Notes: generated by a model from the letters alone, not told the origin. Numbered from the stretch's first letter, positions 28,057 to 37,641 are shown. The stretch is DNA of 64,000 nt from Acetobacter estunensis (GCF_019083805.1 NZ_JAHRDV010000001.1:434001-498000); one strand, 5' to 3'. Numbers and translations: made by a program.

Positions 28057-29166
28057 TTAGTTCTTAGCGCGTGTTTTCAAGGTATTGCGTAGCTTGCGAG
28101 CTGGCTTGGGCTGGGTGCTTGACTGAAGTTCTGCGGAAACAAGTGGGGTGAAGGTTTCTTCGTCTTCCGCTGTCCGTACTCGGCGTCCTTCAGCATGTCC
28201 GTGACTGAGATAATGACGCAGAGGAGGCGTGCCGACAGCCGCAACATCAGGATTATGCTCTGTGTAGATGTTTCCATCGAAGGGCGTGAACCGGTCTTTT
28301 CGGCGTGGAGCCACTTGCCACAAACCGAATGTGGACTCTGTAGGGAGTGCCGCATCGCCCACCAGAAAAGGCGTGGTAATTCCGAGTGCGCGAAGCTGGG
28401 CGACAAAAGCAGGGAACTGGACAAACACGCCCTTTGAAAAAGCGGCAAGCTGACGAGCAGCCGTCATCGTGAGATGCCGGTTTTCACGTGCATAAGGATC
28501 GAGTTGGGCAAGCGTGCGACGGGAATCGGCAGGCGCTTTTTCGGCCACTCCAAGGCGTTGACGTGCCTGTTCGGCTCTTGCTTCGATGGGCCGGTTGCTC
28601 ATGTGCAGGCAGGTGAAGGGCGTATCACACCATTCTTCGGATTTGCCCGACATTGTGCCAGCCAGTCCCTGATCGATGTGCCCCAGCGTTCCTGCGGCAA
28701 TAAAATTCCTGCGGCGATCCTCCAGCATGAAACAACCTGGTCGTTCCGGAACGTTCATCAGACTTGTCGGCATGACAAGAGTGCTCTTTTCGCCAAGAAA
28801 AGCGTCGAATGCCTTGTCGATGGCGCTGCGTGCGCAGGAAAGGCCCGCATCTGTGAACGTTGCGAGAAAATCATCGCAATTGAGCATCAGGGCGAAATCG
28901 TAATCTCCCTCGGCATCCCAATGACGGATCACATTTTCGAAGTGCTGGGCCCGGCCAATGAAATCATCAGGGCGATCATGACCACGGTGGATTGTCGCGC
29001 CTGCGCGCTCATAGGTGTCGAGAATGCCCGGAATCGCGGGATCGATGGACCCGTTGTCGAAAACAGTCAGATTCTCGAAACCGAACAGATAGCCGTGATG
29101 ACGGAACCATGCTTCCAGCAGCAGGGGTTCGTCGCGCTGCATCATCAGACATCGGACACGTGCCAT
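28057..29166 (-). CDS. Glycosyltransferase family 2-like protein with C-terminal HYLxHGxxEGR motif
   Basis: The 369-aa paralogue of the downstream gene shares its N-terminus (MARVRCLMMQRDEPLLLEAWF, FGFENLTVFDNGSID) and has LMLNCDDFL at the DxD position. Its C-terminus adds YTEHNPDVAAVGTPPLRHYL and SHGHAEGRRVR, a motif common at the ends of bacterial polysaccharide glycosyltransferases; the downstream copy keeps only a trace of it. The two genes are 42 bp apart on one strand and form an operon. Confidence 0.8.
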   Translation of the reverse strand: MARVRCLMMQRDEPLLLEAWFRHHGYLFGFENLTVFDNGSIDPAIPGILDTYERAGATIHRGHDRPDDFIGRAQHFENVIRHWDAEGDYDFALMLNCDDFLATFTDAGLSCARSAIDKAFDAFLGEKSTLVMPTSLMNVPERPGCFMLEDRRRNFIAAGTLGHIDQGLAGTMSGKSEEWCDTPFTCLHMSNRPIEARAEQARQRLGVAEKAPADSRRTLAQLDPYARENRHLTMTAARQLAAFSKGVFVQFPAFVAQLRALGITTPFLVGDAALPTESTFGLWQVAPRRKDRFTPFDGNIYTEHNPDVAAVGTPPLRHYLSHGHAEGRRVRTAEDEETFTPLVSAELQSSTQPKPARKLRNTLKTRAKN

Positions 29167-29327
29167 AGGTCTGTCGGTCTCCTGTTTTCGCGGACATGAA
29201 GAATACGCGTTTCGAGAGCCTCTAGCACGATTGGGTTAAAGTGATCTTTCGGAGTTCGGGCTGCGGATAGTGTGGGTGCGGGCCCACGCCTCTGGCGCTT
29301 CCAACATCCAGCAGGTAAGAACGAAAC

Positions 29328-29867
29328 ATGATCGAACGCACCCGCCTGATTGGTATCGACCCTGGCCTTCGCTTTACTGGCTGGGGGGTCATCGACGTAG
29401 AGGGAAATCGTCTGATGCATGTGGCGGACGGCGTGATTGCGACCGATGGAGACGAGCCGGTTCCCGCTCGTCTGTGCGCTTTGTACGATGCGCTGACGGC
29501 TCTCATCCAGACTCACAAGCCTACGGAGGCCGCTGTTGAGGAGACCTATGTAAACCGCAACGGCTCTTCCACGCTGAAACTGGGATATGCCCGTGGCGTG
29601 GCTTTGCTTGCTCCCGCGTTGGAAAACCTCACCGTCGCGGAATATGGCGCGATGGCTGTCAAACGCGCGGTCGTGGGAACGGGAGCGGCCACGAAAGATC
29701 AGGTCGAGATGATGGTCCGTCGTCTGCTGCCCACCGCGACAATCTCTCGAGCGGACGCTTCCGATGCGCTGGCGGTTGTCATCTGCCATGCCCATCACCG
29801 CGCCAGCACGCTTCGCGTGGCGCAGGGGCAGCGTAGCGCTTCCGCTCGTGCACGGGGAGGGCGCTGA
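29328..29867 (+). CDS. ruvC: Crossover junction endodeoxyribonuclease RuvC
   Basis: Holliday-junction resolvase, 179 aa. The first catalytic Asp is in LIGIDPGLRFTGWG at the N-terminus; VEETYVNRN carries the active-site Glu, and ASDALAVVICHAHH the last Asp residues and His. It overlaps ruvA by one base (TGATG) and starts the ruvCAB operon. Confidence 0.97.
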   Translation: MIERTRLIGIDPGLRFTGWGVIDVEGNRLMHVADGVIATDGDEPVPARLCALYDALTALIQTHKPTEAAVEETYVNRNGSSTLKLGYARGVALLAPALENLTVAEYGAMAVKRAVVGTGAATKDQVEMMVRRLLPTATISRADASDALAVVICHAHHRASTLRVAQGQRSASARARGGR

Positions 29868-30484
29868 TGATTGCCTCTCTTGCCGGGTTGCTGGCGCAGG
29901 TCGAGGCGGATCGCTGCGTCATCGACGTGAATGGCGTGGGATATCTGGTTCAGGCTTCCACACGCACGCTTTCCGCATTGCCGCAGCCACCGGAGCTTGC
30001 GCGCGTTCTCGTGGAAACCGTGGTGCGCGAGGACGCAATTCTCCTTTACGGCTTTGCGGATGGAGCCGAGCGGGAATGGTTTCGGGTGCTCACTTCCATT
30101 CAGGGCGTTGGGGCGAAAGTGGCTCTTGGCTTACTGTCCACCTTGTCGCCTGGAGAGTTGATCGCGGCAGTCGCAAGTGGAGACAAGGCGAGTCTTACGC
30201 GTGCGCCCGGTGTGGGGGCGCGGCTGGCCGACCGGTTGTTGACCGAACTGCGCGACAGGGCCGCAAAAATGCCGGGCGGAGGGAGTGGCACGGCTGCTGC
30301 GGCTATCATTGCCTCGGCTGATTCGGCAGGATCCATCGAGGGGGATGCTCTTCTGGCGCTTGCCGGGTTGGGGTTCCGGCGCGCGGAGGCTTGGCCTGTG
30401 GTGTCGCGTCTGATCGCTGATGCGGGGAAGGCAGCTTCTCTTGATGTCATCATCCGCGATGCGCTGAAGGAATTGGCCCAATGA
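29867..30484 (+). CDS. ruvA: Holliday junction DNA-binding protein RuvA
   Basis: Tetrameric Holliday-junction binding protein that loads RuvB, 205 aa. The N-terminal OB fold runs [28 protein letters not shown]; helix-hairpin-helix motifs follow at [16 protein letters not shown] and [16 protein letters not shown]; the C-terminal domain III ([19 protein letters not shown]) contacts RuvB. The stop overlaps ruvB as ATGA. Confidence 0.97.
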   Translation: MIASLAGLLAQVEADRCVIDVNGVGYLVQASTRTLSALPQPPELARVLVETVVREDAILLYGFADGAEREWFRVLTSIQGVGAKVALGLLSTLSPGELIAAVASGDKASLTRAPGVGARLADRLLTELRDRAAKMPGGGSGTAAAAIIASADSAGSIEGDALLALAGLGFRRAEAWPVVSRLIADAGKAASLDVIIRDALKELAQ

Positions 30485-31524
30485 CGGAGCGTGGGGCGCT
30501 CGATCCTGCCCGCATGGAGGAGGATCTTGGCGAAGGTGCGTTGCGGCCGCAGACTCTTGCCGATTTCACAGGTCAGAAGACCAGTCGTGAGAATCTTTCC
30601 ATTTTCATTGAAGCCGCCCGCAATCGTGACGAGGCTCTGGATCATGTCCTGCTGCATGGGCCACCGGGTTTGGGCAAGACCACGTTGGCGCAGATTGTGG
30701 CACGTGAACTGGGGGTGGGGTTTCGGGCGACGTCTGGTCCGGTCATCCAGCGCGCCGGTGATCTCGCGGCCATTCTGACCAATCTTCAGCCGCGTGATGT
30801 GCTGTTCATCGATGAGATTCATCGCCTTCAGCCGGCCATTGAGGAAATTCTCTATCCGGCCATGGAGGATTTCCAGCTCGATCTTATTATAGGAGAAGGG
30901 CCGGCGGCCCGTTCCGTGCGGATCGATCTCGCGCCGTTTACCCTTGTCGCTGCCACCACGCGCGCTGGTCTGCTCGCCACACCTTTGCGGGATCGTTTCG
31001 GGATTCCGCTGAGACTCGTTTTCTACACGCCGGAGGAACTTCAGCTCATTGTCGCACGCGGCGCGCGCAAGCTGGGTTTCGCTCTTACGGATGCCGGAGC
31101 TGGAGAAATCGCGCGGCGTTCGCGCGGCACTCCCCGTATCGCTGGGCGTCTTTTGCGACGGGTGCGGGATTTTGCGTCAGTAGGCAATCCAGACAGCGCA
31201 CCTGTTGGAGCCGAACTGGCGGATGCGGCTTTGACCCGTCTGGAAGTGGACAGTCTGGGACTGGATGCAATGGATCGCCGCTATCTGCGACGGATTGCGG
31301 AGTTTCACAATGGTGGGCCGGTCGGTGTCGAGACACTTGCGGCCGCCTTGGCCGAGGCACGCGATACGCTTGAAGACGTGATCGAGCCGTATCTCATTCA
31401 GGAAGGACTGGTTCTGCGCACCAGCCGGGGGCGTGTTCTCGGGGAGCGAGGTTGGCGTCACCTCGGGCTTGTGCCACCACCATCAGCACAGGGTGGGCAG
31501 TACGATCTGCTTGCCGAGGACTGA
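30481..31524 (+). CDS. ruvB: Holliday junction branch migration ATPase RuvB
   Basis: AAA+ motor of branch migration, 347 aa. It has the N-terminal [12 protein letters not shown], Walker [13 protein letters not shown] near residue 62, Walker [11 protein letters not shown] near residue 110, sensor [18 protein letters not shown], and a C-terminal winged helix ending with [15 protein letters not shown]. Coupled to ruvA by ATGA. Confidence 0.98.
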   Translation: MTERGALDPARMEEDLGEGALRPQTLADFTGQKTSRENLSIFIEAARNRDEALDHVLLHGPPGLGKTTLAQIVARELGVGFRATSGPVIQRAGDLAAILTNLQPRDVLFIDEIHRLQPAIEEILYPAMEDFQLDLIIGEGPAARSVRIDLAPFTLVAATTRAGLLATPLRDRFGIPLRLVFYTPEELQLIVARGARKLGFALTDAGAGEIARRSRGTPRIAGRLLRRVRDFASVGNPDSAPVGAELADAALTRLEVDSLGLDAMDRRYLRRIAEFHNGGPVGVETLAAALAEARDTLEDVIEPYLIQEGLVLRTSRGRVLGERGWRHLGLVPPPSAQGGQYDLLAED

Positions 31525-31541
31525 GGCAGGAGGGCAGGGCG

Positions 31542-31961
31542 ATGATCACGCACAGCATCGATTTCCGGGTGTATTACGAGGATACCGATGCTGGAGGAGT
31601 GGTTTATCACGCTCGTTACCTCGCGTTCGCCGAGCGCGCCCGGACGGAGGCCATCCGCAGTCAGGGCATGGCTCCCATCGAATTGCTCAACGATCATGGG
31701 TTGGCCTTTGTCGTGCGGCAGGCGTCGATGGATTTCCATGTGCCGGCCCGGCTTGACGATATTCTGACCGTGCGCACGCACCTTGCTGAGCAGGGCGGGG
31801 CAAGCTGTCGGCTGGTGCAGGATATTTTTCGAGGTGAGACGCTGTGCGTGCATGTCGATGTGCGACTGGCCTGCATCCGTGTGACGGATGGACGTCCTGC
31901 CCGATTTCCGCCTTTGTGGCGTGCTCTTCTCGATCGGCTCGCGGTTAACCGGTTGTCGTGA
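31542..31961 (+). CDS. ybgC: Acyl-CoA thioesterase YbgC (Tol-Pal associated)
   Basis: Hot-dog fold thioesterase, 139 aa. The catalytic signature is YYEDTDAGGVVYHARYLAFAERART, read here as two adjacent parts around the key Asp and Tyr. The start at 31542 has a strong AGGAGGGC behind it; a longer in-frame start lies inside ruvB. YbgC is the usual first gene of tol-pal operons and works in phospholipid metabolism with that system. Confidence 0.93.
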   Translation: MITHSIDFRVYYEDTDAGGVVYHARYLAFAERARTEAIRSQGMAPIELLNDHGLAFVVRQASMDFHVPARLDDILTVRTHLAEQGGASCRLVQDIFRGETLCVHVDVRLACIRVTDGRPARFPPLWRALLDRLAVNRLS

Positions 31962-32116
31962 TCTCAAGGCATCTTCTGCTTTGGTCGGGAAGTCATTAAG
32001 GATCGCGGCGTGATTCGATGATGGATCGAGTCGGGATCGTTGCTGTCCTCCATTGCGGTGGATGAGGGTCCCGCTGGGACGAGACATAAGTACGTCCGCA
32101 AGGACAGGAGGCATTT

Positions 32117-32836
32117 TTGGATCATGCGGTAGACGCGGCAAATCTCGGCGCGGCGGCGGCCGGGAATTTGTCCCTATGGGGTCTGTTCGTGCAGGCGTCC
32201 CTGGTCGTCAAGCTGGTGATGCTTGGCCTGATCGGGTGCAGCATCTGGGTGTGGGCGATCATCTTCGACAAGATTGTGACTCTTCGCCGCGTGGAGCGTC
32301 AGGCAACGGCTTTTGAAGACCGTTTCTGGTCCGGTGGGAGTCTTGACGATCTATATGAAAGCGAAGGTGCCAAGCCCACTCATCCGATGGCAGCCATTTT
32401 TGGCGCAGCTATGGGCGAATGGCGCCGGTCTTCGCGGATTCCGGGCGTGGATCTCGTGCATGGCGGCGTGCAGGAGCGCGTTGACAGGGCCATGTCGATC
32501 ACCATCACCCGCGAGATGGACCGTCTGGAACGCTGGATGATCTTTCTGGCCACCATTGGTCCGGTTGCGCCGTTCATCGGTCTCTTCGGCACCGTGTGGG
32601 GTATCATGCATTCGTTCAGCTCGATTGCCGCAATGCACAACACCAATCTCAGTGTTGTGGCGCCGGGCATTTCAGAAGCGCTGTTCGCGACCGCCATCGG
32701 TCTCGTGACCGCCATTCCCGCTGTGATTGGCTATAACGTCATCAGTAATTCGCTGGCGCATTTTCAGGACCGCCTGGAAGGTTTCGGCACCGAGTTTGCC
32801 GCGATCCTGTCACGTCAGTCCGAGGAAAGGGCGTAA
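32117..32836 (+). CDS. tolQ: Tol-Pal system protein TolQ
   Basis: Inner-membrane proton-channel subunit of the Tol motor, 239 aa, homologous to ExbB/MotA. Three helices: near residues 22-45, then the pair IFLATIGPVAPFIGLFGTVWG and FATAIGLVTAIPAVIGYNVI. It starts with TTG at 32117 behind ACAGGAGGC; no ATG in frame fits. It is followed three bases later by tolR. Confidence 0.96.
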   Translation: MDHAVDAANLGAAAAGNLSLWGLFVQASLVVKLVMLGLIGCSIWVWAIIFDKIVTLRRVERQATAFEDRFWSGGSLDDLYESEGAKPTHPMAAIFGAAMGEWRRSSRIPGVDLVHGGVQERVDRAMSITITREMDRLERWMIFLATIGPVAPFIGLFGTVWGIMHSFSSIAAMHNTNLSVVAPGISEALFATAIGLVTAIPAVIGYNVISNSLAHFQDRLEGFGTEFAAILSRQSEERA

Positions 32837-32839
32837 GTC

Positions 32840-33277
32840 ATGGGCGTGTCGCTCGGAGGAGGGAGAGGTCCGCGCAGGCGTCGTCGGCCGATGTCGGACA
32901 TCAACGTCACGCCGTTGGTAGACGTGATGCTCGTCCTGCTCATCATCTTCATGGTCACATCGCCCATGATGACGAGCGGCGTGAATGTCGATCTGCCCAA
33001 GACCGATGCCAAGCCGGTGAACACCGACACCAAGCCGATCACCGTCTCCATCAAGGCGGACGGTTCGATCTATCTTGGGGACAATCCGGTTTCGTCCGAT
33101 CAACTGGTGGAGCAGCTCAAGGCTGCGGCCCAGAACGATTCGGAGCATCGCATCTTCGTGCGCGGCGATGCTCATATCGACTACGGCAAGGTGATGCAGG
33201 TGATGGGGCAGATCACGGCCGGTGGCTTTACGCATGTTGCGCTTCTGGCGCAGCAGCCCGCTGCTTCGGGGCAGTGA
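32840..33277 (+). CDS. tolR: Tol-Pal system protein TolR
   Basis: Second subunit of the Tol motor, 145 aa. A single helix, VMLVLLIIFMVTSPMM, follows the conserved SDINVTPLVDV, whose last Asp is the proton-binding residue of the motor. The periplasmic domain (NVDLPKTDAK to GFTHVALLAQ) has the ExbD/TolR fold. The basic N-terminal stretch GRGPRRRRRP fits the inside-positive rule. Confidence 0.97.
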   Translation: MGVSLGGGRGPRRRRRPMSDINVTPLVDVMLVLLIIFMVTSPMMTSGVNVDLPKTDAKPVNTDTKPITVSIKADGSIYLGDNPVSSDQLVEQLKAAAQNDSEHRIFVRGDAHIDYGKVMQVMGQITAGGFTHVALLAQQPAASGQ

Positions 33278-33316
33278 GTCCGCCCCGATGATCCGCTTTT
33301 TCACTTCTTTCCTGTT

Positions 33317-33358
33317 CCAGCGCTCCGGCAGTCGCATGGCGGCTGGCCGGAGTGCTGG
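33317..33358 (+). other. Hairpin between tolR and tolA
   Basis: CCAGCGCTCCGGC (33317-33329) pairs with GCCGGAGTGCTGG (33346-33358), one G-U pair, loop 16 bases. There is no T-run, so it is not a normal terminator; it could be an mRNA processing or stability site that changes the ratio of motor (tolQR) to tolA. Confidence 0.45.
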
Positions 33359-33379
33359 CTGACGTCGGGAATCTTTCGC

Positions 33380-34423
33380 ATGGTACGGCCTCGCCGTTCC
33401 GAAACAATTCTCATGCGGCGCTCGACCATAGCGTCTGCCATGCTGCATTTTCTTGGGCTGGCGGCGTTCCTGATCGTCATTCCTCAGCCGAAACCGCCTG
33501 AGGAGCCGAAAGAACCCCCTCCGGTCGAGATGGAGTTCGAAGAGGCGTCAGGGGAGACTGGCTCACCCGCCAAAGCCGACAAGGCTGCGAGCGAACCTGC
33601 GCCCGCAGCCCCGGAGAAGTCTGAGGCTCCGCCAACGCCGGAACCGCCCAAGCCGTTGCCGCCTGAGGAGACGCCTCCACCACCTCCACCGCCACCACCC
33701 GTGCCACCTCCGCCCGCGCAGGAAGCGCCTCCGCTGCCTGACACGCCGATTCCGCCCAAAGTGGAAGAGCCGTCACCGGATGCGGAAAAGACCCCGCCCA
33801 CGCCACCGGTGAAGGCGCAGCCGAGTCACGCTGAAGTGCCTCCGTCGCTCTCCAAGCCGTTGGAAACGTCGCATGTTGTGGCACCTCCGACGCCGTCACC
33901 GCAGCCGACGGACACACTGCCGGACCTGCCTGTGCCCTCGCACATCACGCAGCCCAATCCGGCAAAGAAGACGCAGGCGGATTCGCATTCGCTTCTGGAA
34001 ACCTTGGATTCGTTCCGGGCTGACACGAAGCAGACGCATGCCCCCAAGTCTGAGGCGAGTGCCCATTCCGGAGGATCTCCCAAGGGCGGTGGCACCCCGA
34101 ACGGCGACATTACGGGCAAGATGAGTTCGGGGGAGCAGAAGGCCATCGGGGCTTCCGTGCGTCGCTGCTACACCGAGGACACAGCGGCCAAGGATTACGC
34201 CAGTTTCGTCGCTCATTTGATTGTCACGGTGGACGCGACTGGCGAGGCCCGCATGGTCAGCTTCGCGCCGGAGACGCAGGCACGGATGAATTCCGATGCG
34301 TCCTATCGCGCCCTTGCCGAACGCGCGCGGGCAGCGGTGCTCAGTCCCACCTGCGCCAAGCTGCCGATTCCGAAAAACCTGCTGGGTCAGACCCATCAGT
34401 TAAAATTCATCTTCCGGCCATAG
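33380..34423 (+). CDS. tolA: Tol-Pal system protein TolA
   Basis: Inner-membrane protein that spans the periplasm and links the TolQR motor to TolB/Pal, 347 aa. One N-terminal helix (ASAMLHFLGLAAFLIVI) is followed by a long Pro/Glu-rich region (residues ~35-190) with a run of prolines near residue 95, instead of the Ala/Lys helix of E. coli TolA. The C-terminal domain (VRRCYTEDTA, LIVTVDATGEARMVSF) is of the TolA/TonB-C kind. Identity rests on domain order and position between tolR and tolB. Confidence 0.88.
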   Translation: MVRPRRSETILMRRSTIASAMLHFLGLAAFLIVIPQPKPPEEPKEPPPVEMEFEEASGETGSPAKADKAASEPAPAAPEKSEAPPTPEPPKPLPPEETPPPPPPPPPVPPPPAQEAPPLPDTPIPPKVEEPSPDAEKTPPTPPVKAQPSHAEVPPSLSKPLETSHVVAPPTPSPQPTDTLPDLPVPSHITQPNPAKKTQADSHSLLETLDSFRADTKQTHAPKSEASAHSGGSPKGGGTPNGDITGKMSSGEQKAIGASVRRCYTEDTAAKDYASFVAHLIVTVDATGEARMVSFAPETQARMNSDASYRALAERARAAVLSPTCAKLPIPKNLLGQTHQLKFIFRP

Positions 34424-34449
34424 GCCACACAACCGAGAGGACAGGAACC

Positions 34450-35820
34450 ATGGTTTCGACTCATGAGCATTACATCGGAGACCGTGCGGCGGAAGCGCTC
34501 GCAGAGGCCTACGTTCCGCGTCGTCTCAACCGTCGCGCCTTGCTGGAAGGCGGCGTGGTGGCTGGTGCCGGACTGGTGGGCGGTCTGTCGGTGGCGCCAC
34601 TTGCCGCACGGGCGGCCGATGCTCCCGCAGCCGAAATTACGGTCGATCAGGCGCGCACGGCTCCGATCCCCATAGCCATCCCGTCCTTTGGCGGCGGTGT
34701 GGGGCAGAACATCACCCAAGTCCTGACCAACGATCTGTCGGGCACCGGTCTGTTCAAGGTGTTGCCGGGTTCTTCCATGTCGGGCACGCCCGATTTTGCG
34801 CCTTACAAGGCGATGGGCGCACATGCGGCTGTGACGGGCACGGCTTCGGGGAGTGGCACCATCCGGCTGGAATTCCGTTTGTGGGATGTTCTGGCGGGCA
34901 AGCAGATTCAGGGTACGGCTTACACCACCAGTGAAGCCAACTGGCGCCGCATCGCGCATATCATCGGCGACGTGATCTACCAGCGGATGTTGGGTGAGAA
35001 GGGCTATTTCGACACGCGCATCGGGTTTATTTCCCGTTCCGGCTCGGTTCACCAGCCGCGCATGCGTCTGGCGGTCATGGATCAGGATGGGGCGAACTGC
35101 CGCATTCTGAGCAGCAGCCAGACGAAGCTGCCAGCGTTCAGTCCGGTGCGCGATCAGATCGCGTTCCTGTCTTACAGCTCAACCGTGCCGCGTATTTATG
35201 TGTTCGATCTTGCTACGGGTCGTCAGCATATTATCAGCGATTTCAACGGCGTGCCGCTTGGTCCGCATTATTCGCCGGATGGAAACACATTGCTGGTGCC
35301 GGTCGCGCGTGGCAGCGGGTCTGAACTCTACAGCGTCAATATCGCTTCCGGCGCCAAGCGGCAGCTTACCTCCAGCGGTGGGGCCATTAACGTCAGTCCG
35401 AGCTTCAGCCCGGATGGATCGCAGATCGTCTTCAACTCTGATCGCGGCGGTGCTCCGGAACTTTATATCATGAGCGCAGGCGGCGGGAACGCACGGCGTC
35501 TGTCCTACGGCAGTGGGCATTATGGAGATTCGGTCTGGTCGCCGCGCGGTGACCTGATCGGGTTCACCCGTATCTCGGGTGGCGCGTTCTCGCTGGGTGT
35601 CATGAATCCGGATGGCACCGGCGAGCGGATCATGACGCAGGGCTACACTGTCGAGTCGCCCAGTTTTTGTCCGAACGGTCGCGTGCTGGCCTTCTGCCGT
35701 AGCGCCAGTGGTGGGGCTGCCTATGGAATCCGGACCATCGATATCACCGGGTTCCATGAGCGCGGAATCCCCACGCCTGAAGGCGGTTCCAGCCCGACAT
35801 GGTCACCGCTGAACGTCTGA
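34450..35820 (+). CDS. tolB: Tol-Pal system protein TolB with Tat-type signal
   Basis: Periplasmic beta-propeller that binds Pal and TolA, 456 aa. The N-terminal domain is followed by WD40-like/PD40 repeats such as YSPDGNTLLVPVARG, FSPDGSQIVFNSDRGGAPELY and WSPRGDLIGFTR. The N-terminus is unusual: ~20 residues, then RRLNRRALLEGGVVAGAG and a hydrophobic stretch ending LAARAADA. This looks like a twin-arginine signal rather than the Sec signal of enterobacterial TolB. The start has AGAGGACAGG upstream. Confidence 0.94.
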   Translation: MVSTHEHYIGDRAAEALAEAYVPRRLNRRALLEGGVVAGAGLVGGLSVAPLAARAADAPAAEITVDQARTAPIPIAIPSFGGGVGQNITQVLTNDLSGTGLFKVLPGSSMSGTPDFAPYKAMGAHAAVTGTASGSGTIRLEFRLWDVLAGKQIQGTAYTTSEANWRRIAHIIGDVIYQRMLGEKGYFDTRIGFISRSGSVHQPRMRLAVMDQDGANCRILSSSQTKLPAFSPVRDQIAFLSYSSTVPRIYVFDLATGRQHIISDFNGVPLGPHYSPDGNTLLVPVARGSGSELYSVNIASGAKRQLTSSGGAINVSPSFSPDGSQIVFNSDRGGAPELYIMSAGGGNARRLSYGSGHYGDSVWSPRGDLIGFTRISGGAFSLGVMNPDGTGERIMTQGYTVESPSFCPNGRVLAFCRSASGGAAYGIRTIDITGFHERGIPTPEGGSSPTWSPLNV

Positions 35821-36059
35821 TTGCAGTCTGTCGCGATCCTGCAACAGTGCAGGTTTGCAATGTTGTGATTGGAAAAACACTTCTGCCGAAGGGAGGGCGC
35901 TTGACCTTCTTTCGGCGTTATGGCTTACGAGATGGTAACCTCTGGTTGCCGGACGCTACCTCGTCCAGTCGCCGGAAGTGGTGAAAAACCGGCCTGTTTT
36001 CCGCGTATCATTCACTTTTCAGTGTTCCGCACAGCGGGACTGATCTCAGGATCAAGACA

Positions 36060-36539
36060 ATGCGACTGAAGCTTCTCGGTGCACTCGGCGTAGCAGCCCT
36101 TCTGGCTGGCTGTGCCAACGATCATCCCAATACAGGCATCGCGACAGGCGAAGGTGCAGCGGTGCAGCCGAGCGGTCCGGTTCCGGGCAGTGAGGCAGAT
36201 CTGGTTGCCAATGTTGGCGATCGCGTCTTTTTTGCTCTGAACCAGAGCGGCCTGACGAGCGATGCGAAAGCGACTCTGGACAAGCAGTCTGACTGGCTTG
36301 CCAAGTATCCGCAGGTTTCCGTTCAGATCGCCGGTAACTGCGATGATCGTGGCACGGAAGAATACAACCTTGCACTCGGCCAGCGTCGTGCGAATGCGGC
36401 TCGCGATTATCTCGCAGCCAAAGGCACGACCAGCTCGCGCATGACCACGATCTCTTATGGCAAGGATCGTCCGACGGCGACGGGTGAAGGCGAAGATGTC
36501 TGGGCCCAGAACCGTAACGCGATCACGTCGGTTCAGTAA
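36060..36539 (+). CDS. pal: Peptidoglycan-associated lipoprotein Pal
   Basis: Outer-membrane lipoprotein that binds peptidoglycan through an OmpA-type domain, 159 aa. The lipobox is LLAGC with the lipid-bearing Cys near residue 18. The OmpA core is VFFALNQSGLTSDAKATL and later QIAGNCDDRGTEEYNLALGQ, carrying the Asp and Arg that hold diaminopimelate. The usual GHCDERGT reads GNCDDRGT here. About 240 bp separate it from tolB, enough for its own promoter; a terminator follows. Confidence 0.96.
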   Translation: MRLKLLGALGVAALLAGCANDHPNTGIATGEGAAVQPSGPVPGSEADLVANVGDRVFFALNQSGLTSDAKATLDKQSDWLAKYPQVSVQIAGNCDDRGTEEYNLALGQRRANAARDYLAAKGTTSSRMTTISYGKDRPTATGEGEDVWAQNRNAITSVQ

Positions 36540-36572
36540 TTTTTTCGGGACGGCTTGTTTCATCAGGTTGAT

Positions 36573-36612
36573 GGCCGGACGGATGCGAAAGCGTCCGTCC
36601 GGCCTTTCCTTT
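36573..36612 (+). terminator. Rho-independent terminator of pal
   Basis: GGCCGGACGGA pairs with TCCGTCCGGCC across a short loop and is followed by CTTTCCTTTTT. It starts about 35 bases past the pal stop. Confidence 0.85.
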
Positions 36613-36753
36613 TTGTGGGATGGCGTTCATCCCTCACATGTTTGACGCCTTTGCTGGATGGGCTAAACCCGAGAGATCGCAGATGGATGCAGTTCAATGC
36701 TGACATCCTGTTGGCCGGAACAATGCCAGAGGAGACGGCTTAAAGGCCGCACA

Positions 36754-37638
36754 ATGCTCGTGATGACAGCACTCGTTCAGTCTTTTTGTCGTTTCCGCCG
36801 CATGTCCGGTCTGTTGGCCGCTACAGCCCTTCTCGGGTTGCTTCCTCTGACGGCACACGCCCAGATGACGAGCCGCGAAGGGATCGAACTGCAGAATCAG
36901 ATCATGGATCTGAAGCAGCAGCTTTCTCAGGTCCAGAGCGGGGGAGGCTCGTCTTCGGTTCTGGCGCCTCCCGTGGCGCAGGGTGCGTCCCAGACAAGTG
37001 GTGCGAGTGGTGATCTGGTCGCTCAGCTTGTGGATCGTGTGAATACGCTGGAGGAGCAGCAGCGTGAAATGCGGGGACAGATTGAAGATCTGACCAATCA
37101 GCTCAAGGAAAAGAGCGCGTCTCTTTCCAAGCAAATGAGCGACATGCAGTTCGCGGCACAGAATGGCGGTGGTGCTGTCGCTGGAGGCGCTGCTGCTGCG
37201 GCAGCTTCTTCACACGCGGCGTCTTCTTCGTCGTCTCATGATGAAGCGGCTGCCAGCACGCCTGCGAATTATCTCAAGGCCGGCCACGATGCGCTGCTCA
37301 AGCGCGATTACGCTGGCGCGCAGGAGAATGCGGAATCCGCGATTGCGCATGGCAAGGGAGCCACGAAAGTCGAAGGTCAGTATCTGCTGGGACAGTCCCT
37401 TGCGGGCCAGAAGCAGTATCGGCAGTCCGCTGTTGCTTATTACGATGCCTATCGCTCCTCTCCCAAAGGCAGCAAGGCACCGTTCGCGCTGCTTGGCGTG
37501 AGCGCTTCTCTGATATCGCTTGGCGACAAGAAAGCAGCCTGTCAGGCGCTGGACAAGCTGAAGACGGAGTTTCCGTCGGCCAGCGAGCAGGTGTCTCATT
37601 CAGCCAGCGTCTTTCGCAAGAAGGCGTCCTGTTCCTGA
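36754..37638 (+). CDS. cpoB: Cell division coordinator CpoB (YbgF)
   Basis: Periplasmic partner of the Tol-Pal system, 294 aa. A signal peptide ends at LTAHAQM. A coiled-coil follows, with regular hydrophobic heptads (LQNQIMDLKQQLSQ; LVDRVNTLEEQQREMRGQIEDL), then an Ala/Ser linker, then TPR-type repeats (YLKAGHDALLKRDYAGAQEN to FRKKASCS). This is the YbgF layout. Start 36754 (MLVMTALVQSF) is preferred over an in-frame ATG at 36697, which would add a non-signal extension. Confidence 0.9.
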   Translation: MLVMTALVQSFCRFRRMSGLLAATALLGLLPLTAHAQMTSREGIELQNQIMDLKQQLSQVQSGGGSSSVLAPPVAQGASQTSGASGDLVAQLVDRVNTLEEQQREMRGQIEDLTNQLKEKSASLSKQMSDMQFAAQNGGGAVAGGAAAAAASSHAASSSSSHDEAAASTPANYLKAGHDALLKRDYAGAQENAESAIAHGKGATKVEGQYLLGQSLAGQKQYRQSAVAYYDAYRSSPKGSKAPFALLGVSASLISLGDKKAACQALDKLKTEFPSASEQVSHSASVFRKKASCS

Positions 37639-37641
37639 TAT

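Noticed and set aside
33484-33917. Minus-strand frames rich in Gly or Ala
   Set aside because: They are the complement of the Pro-rich coding region of tolA.
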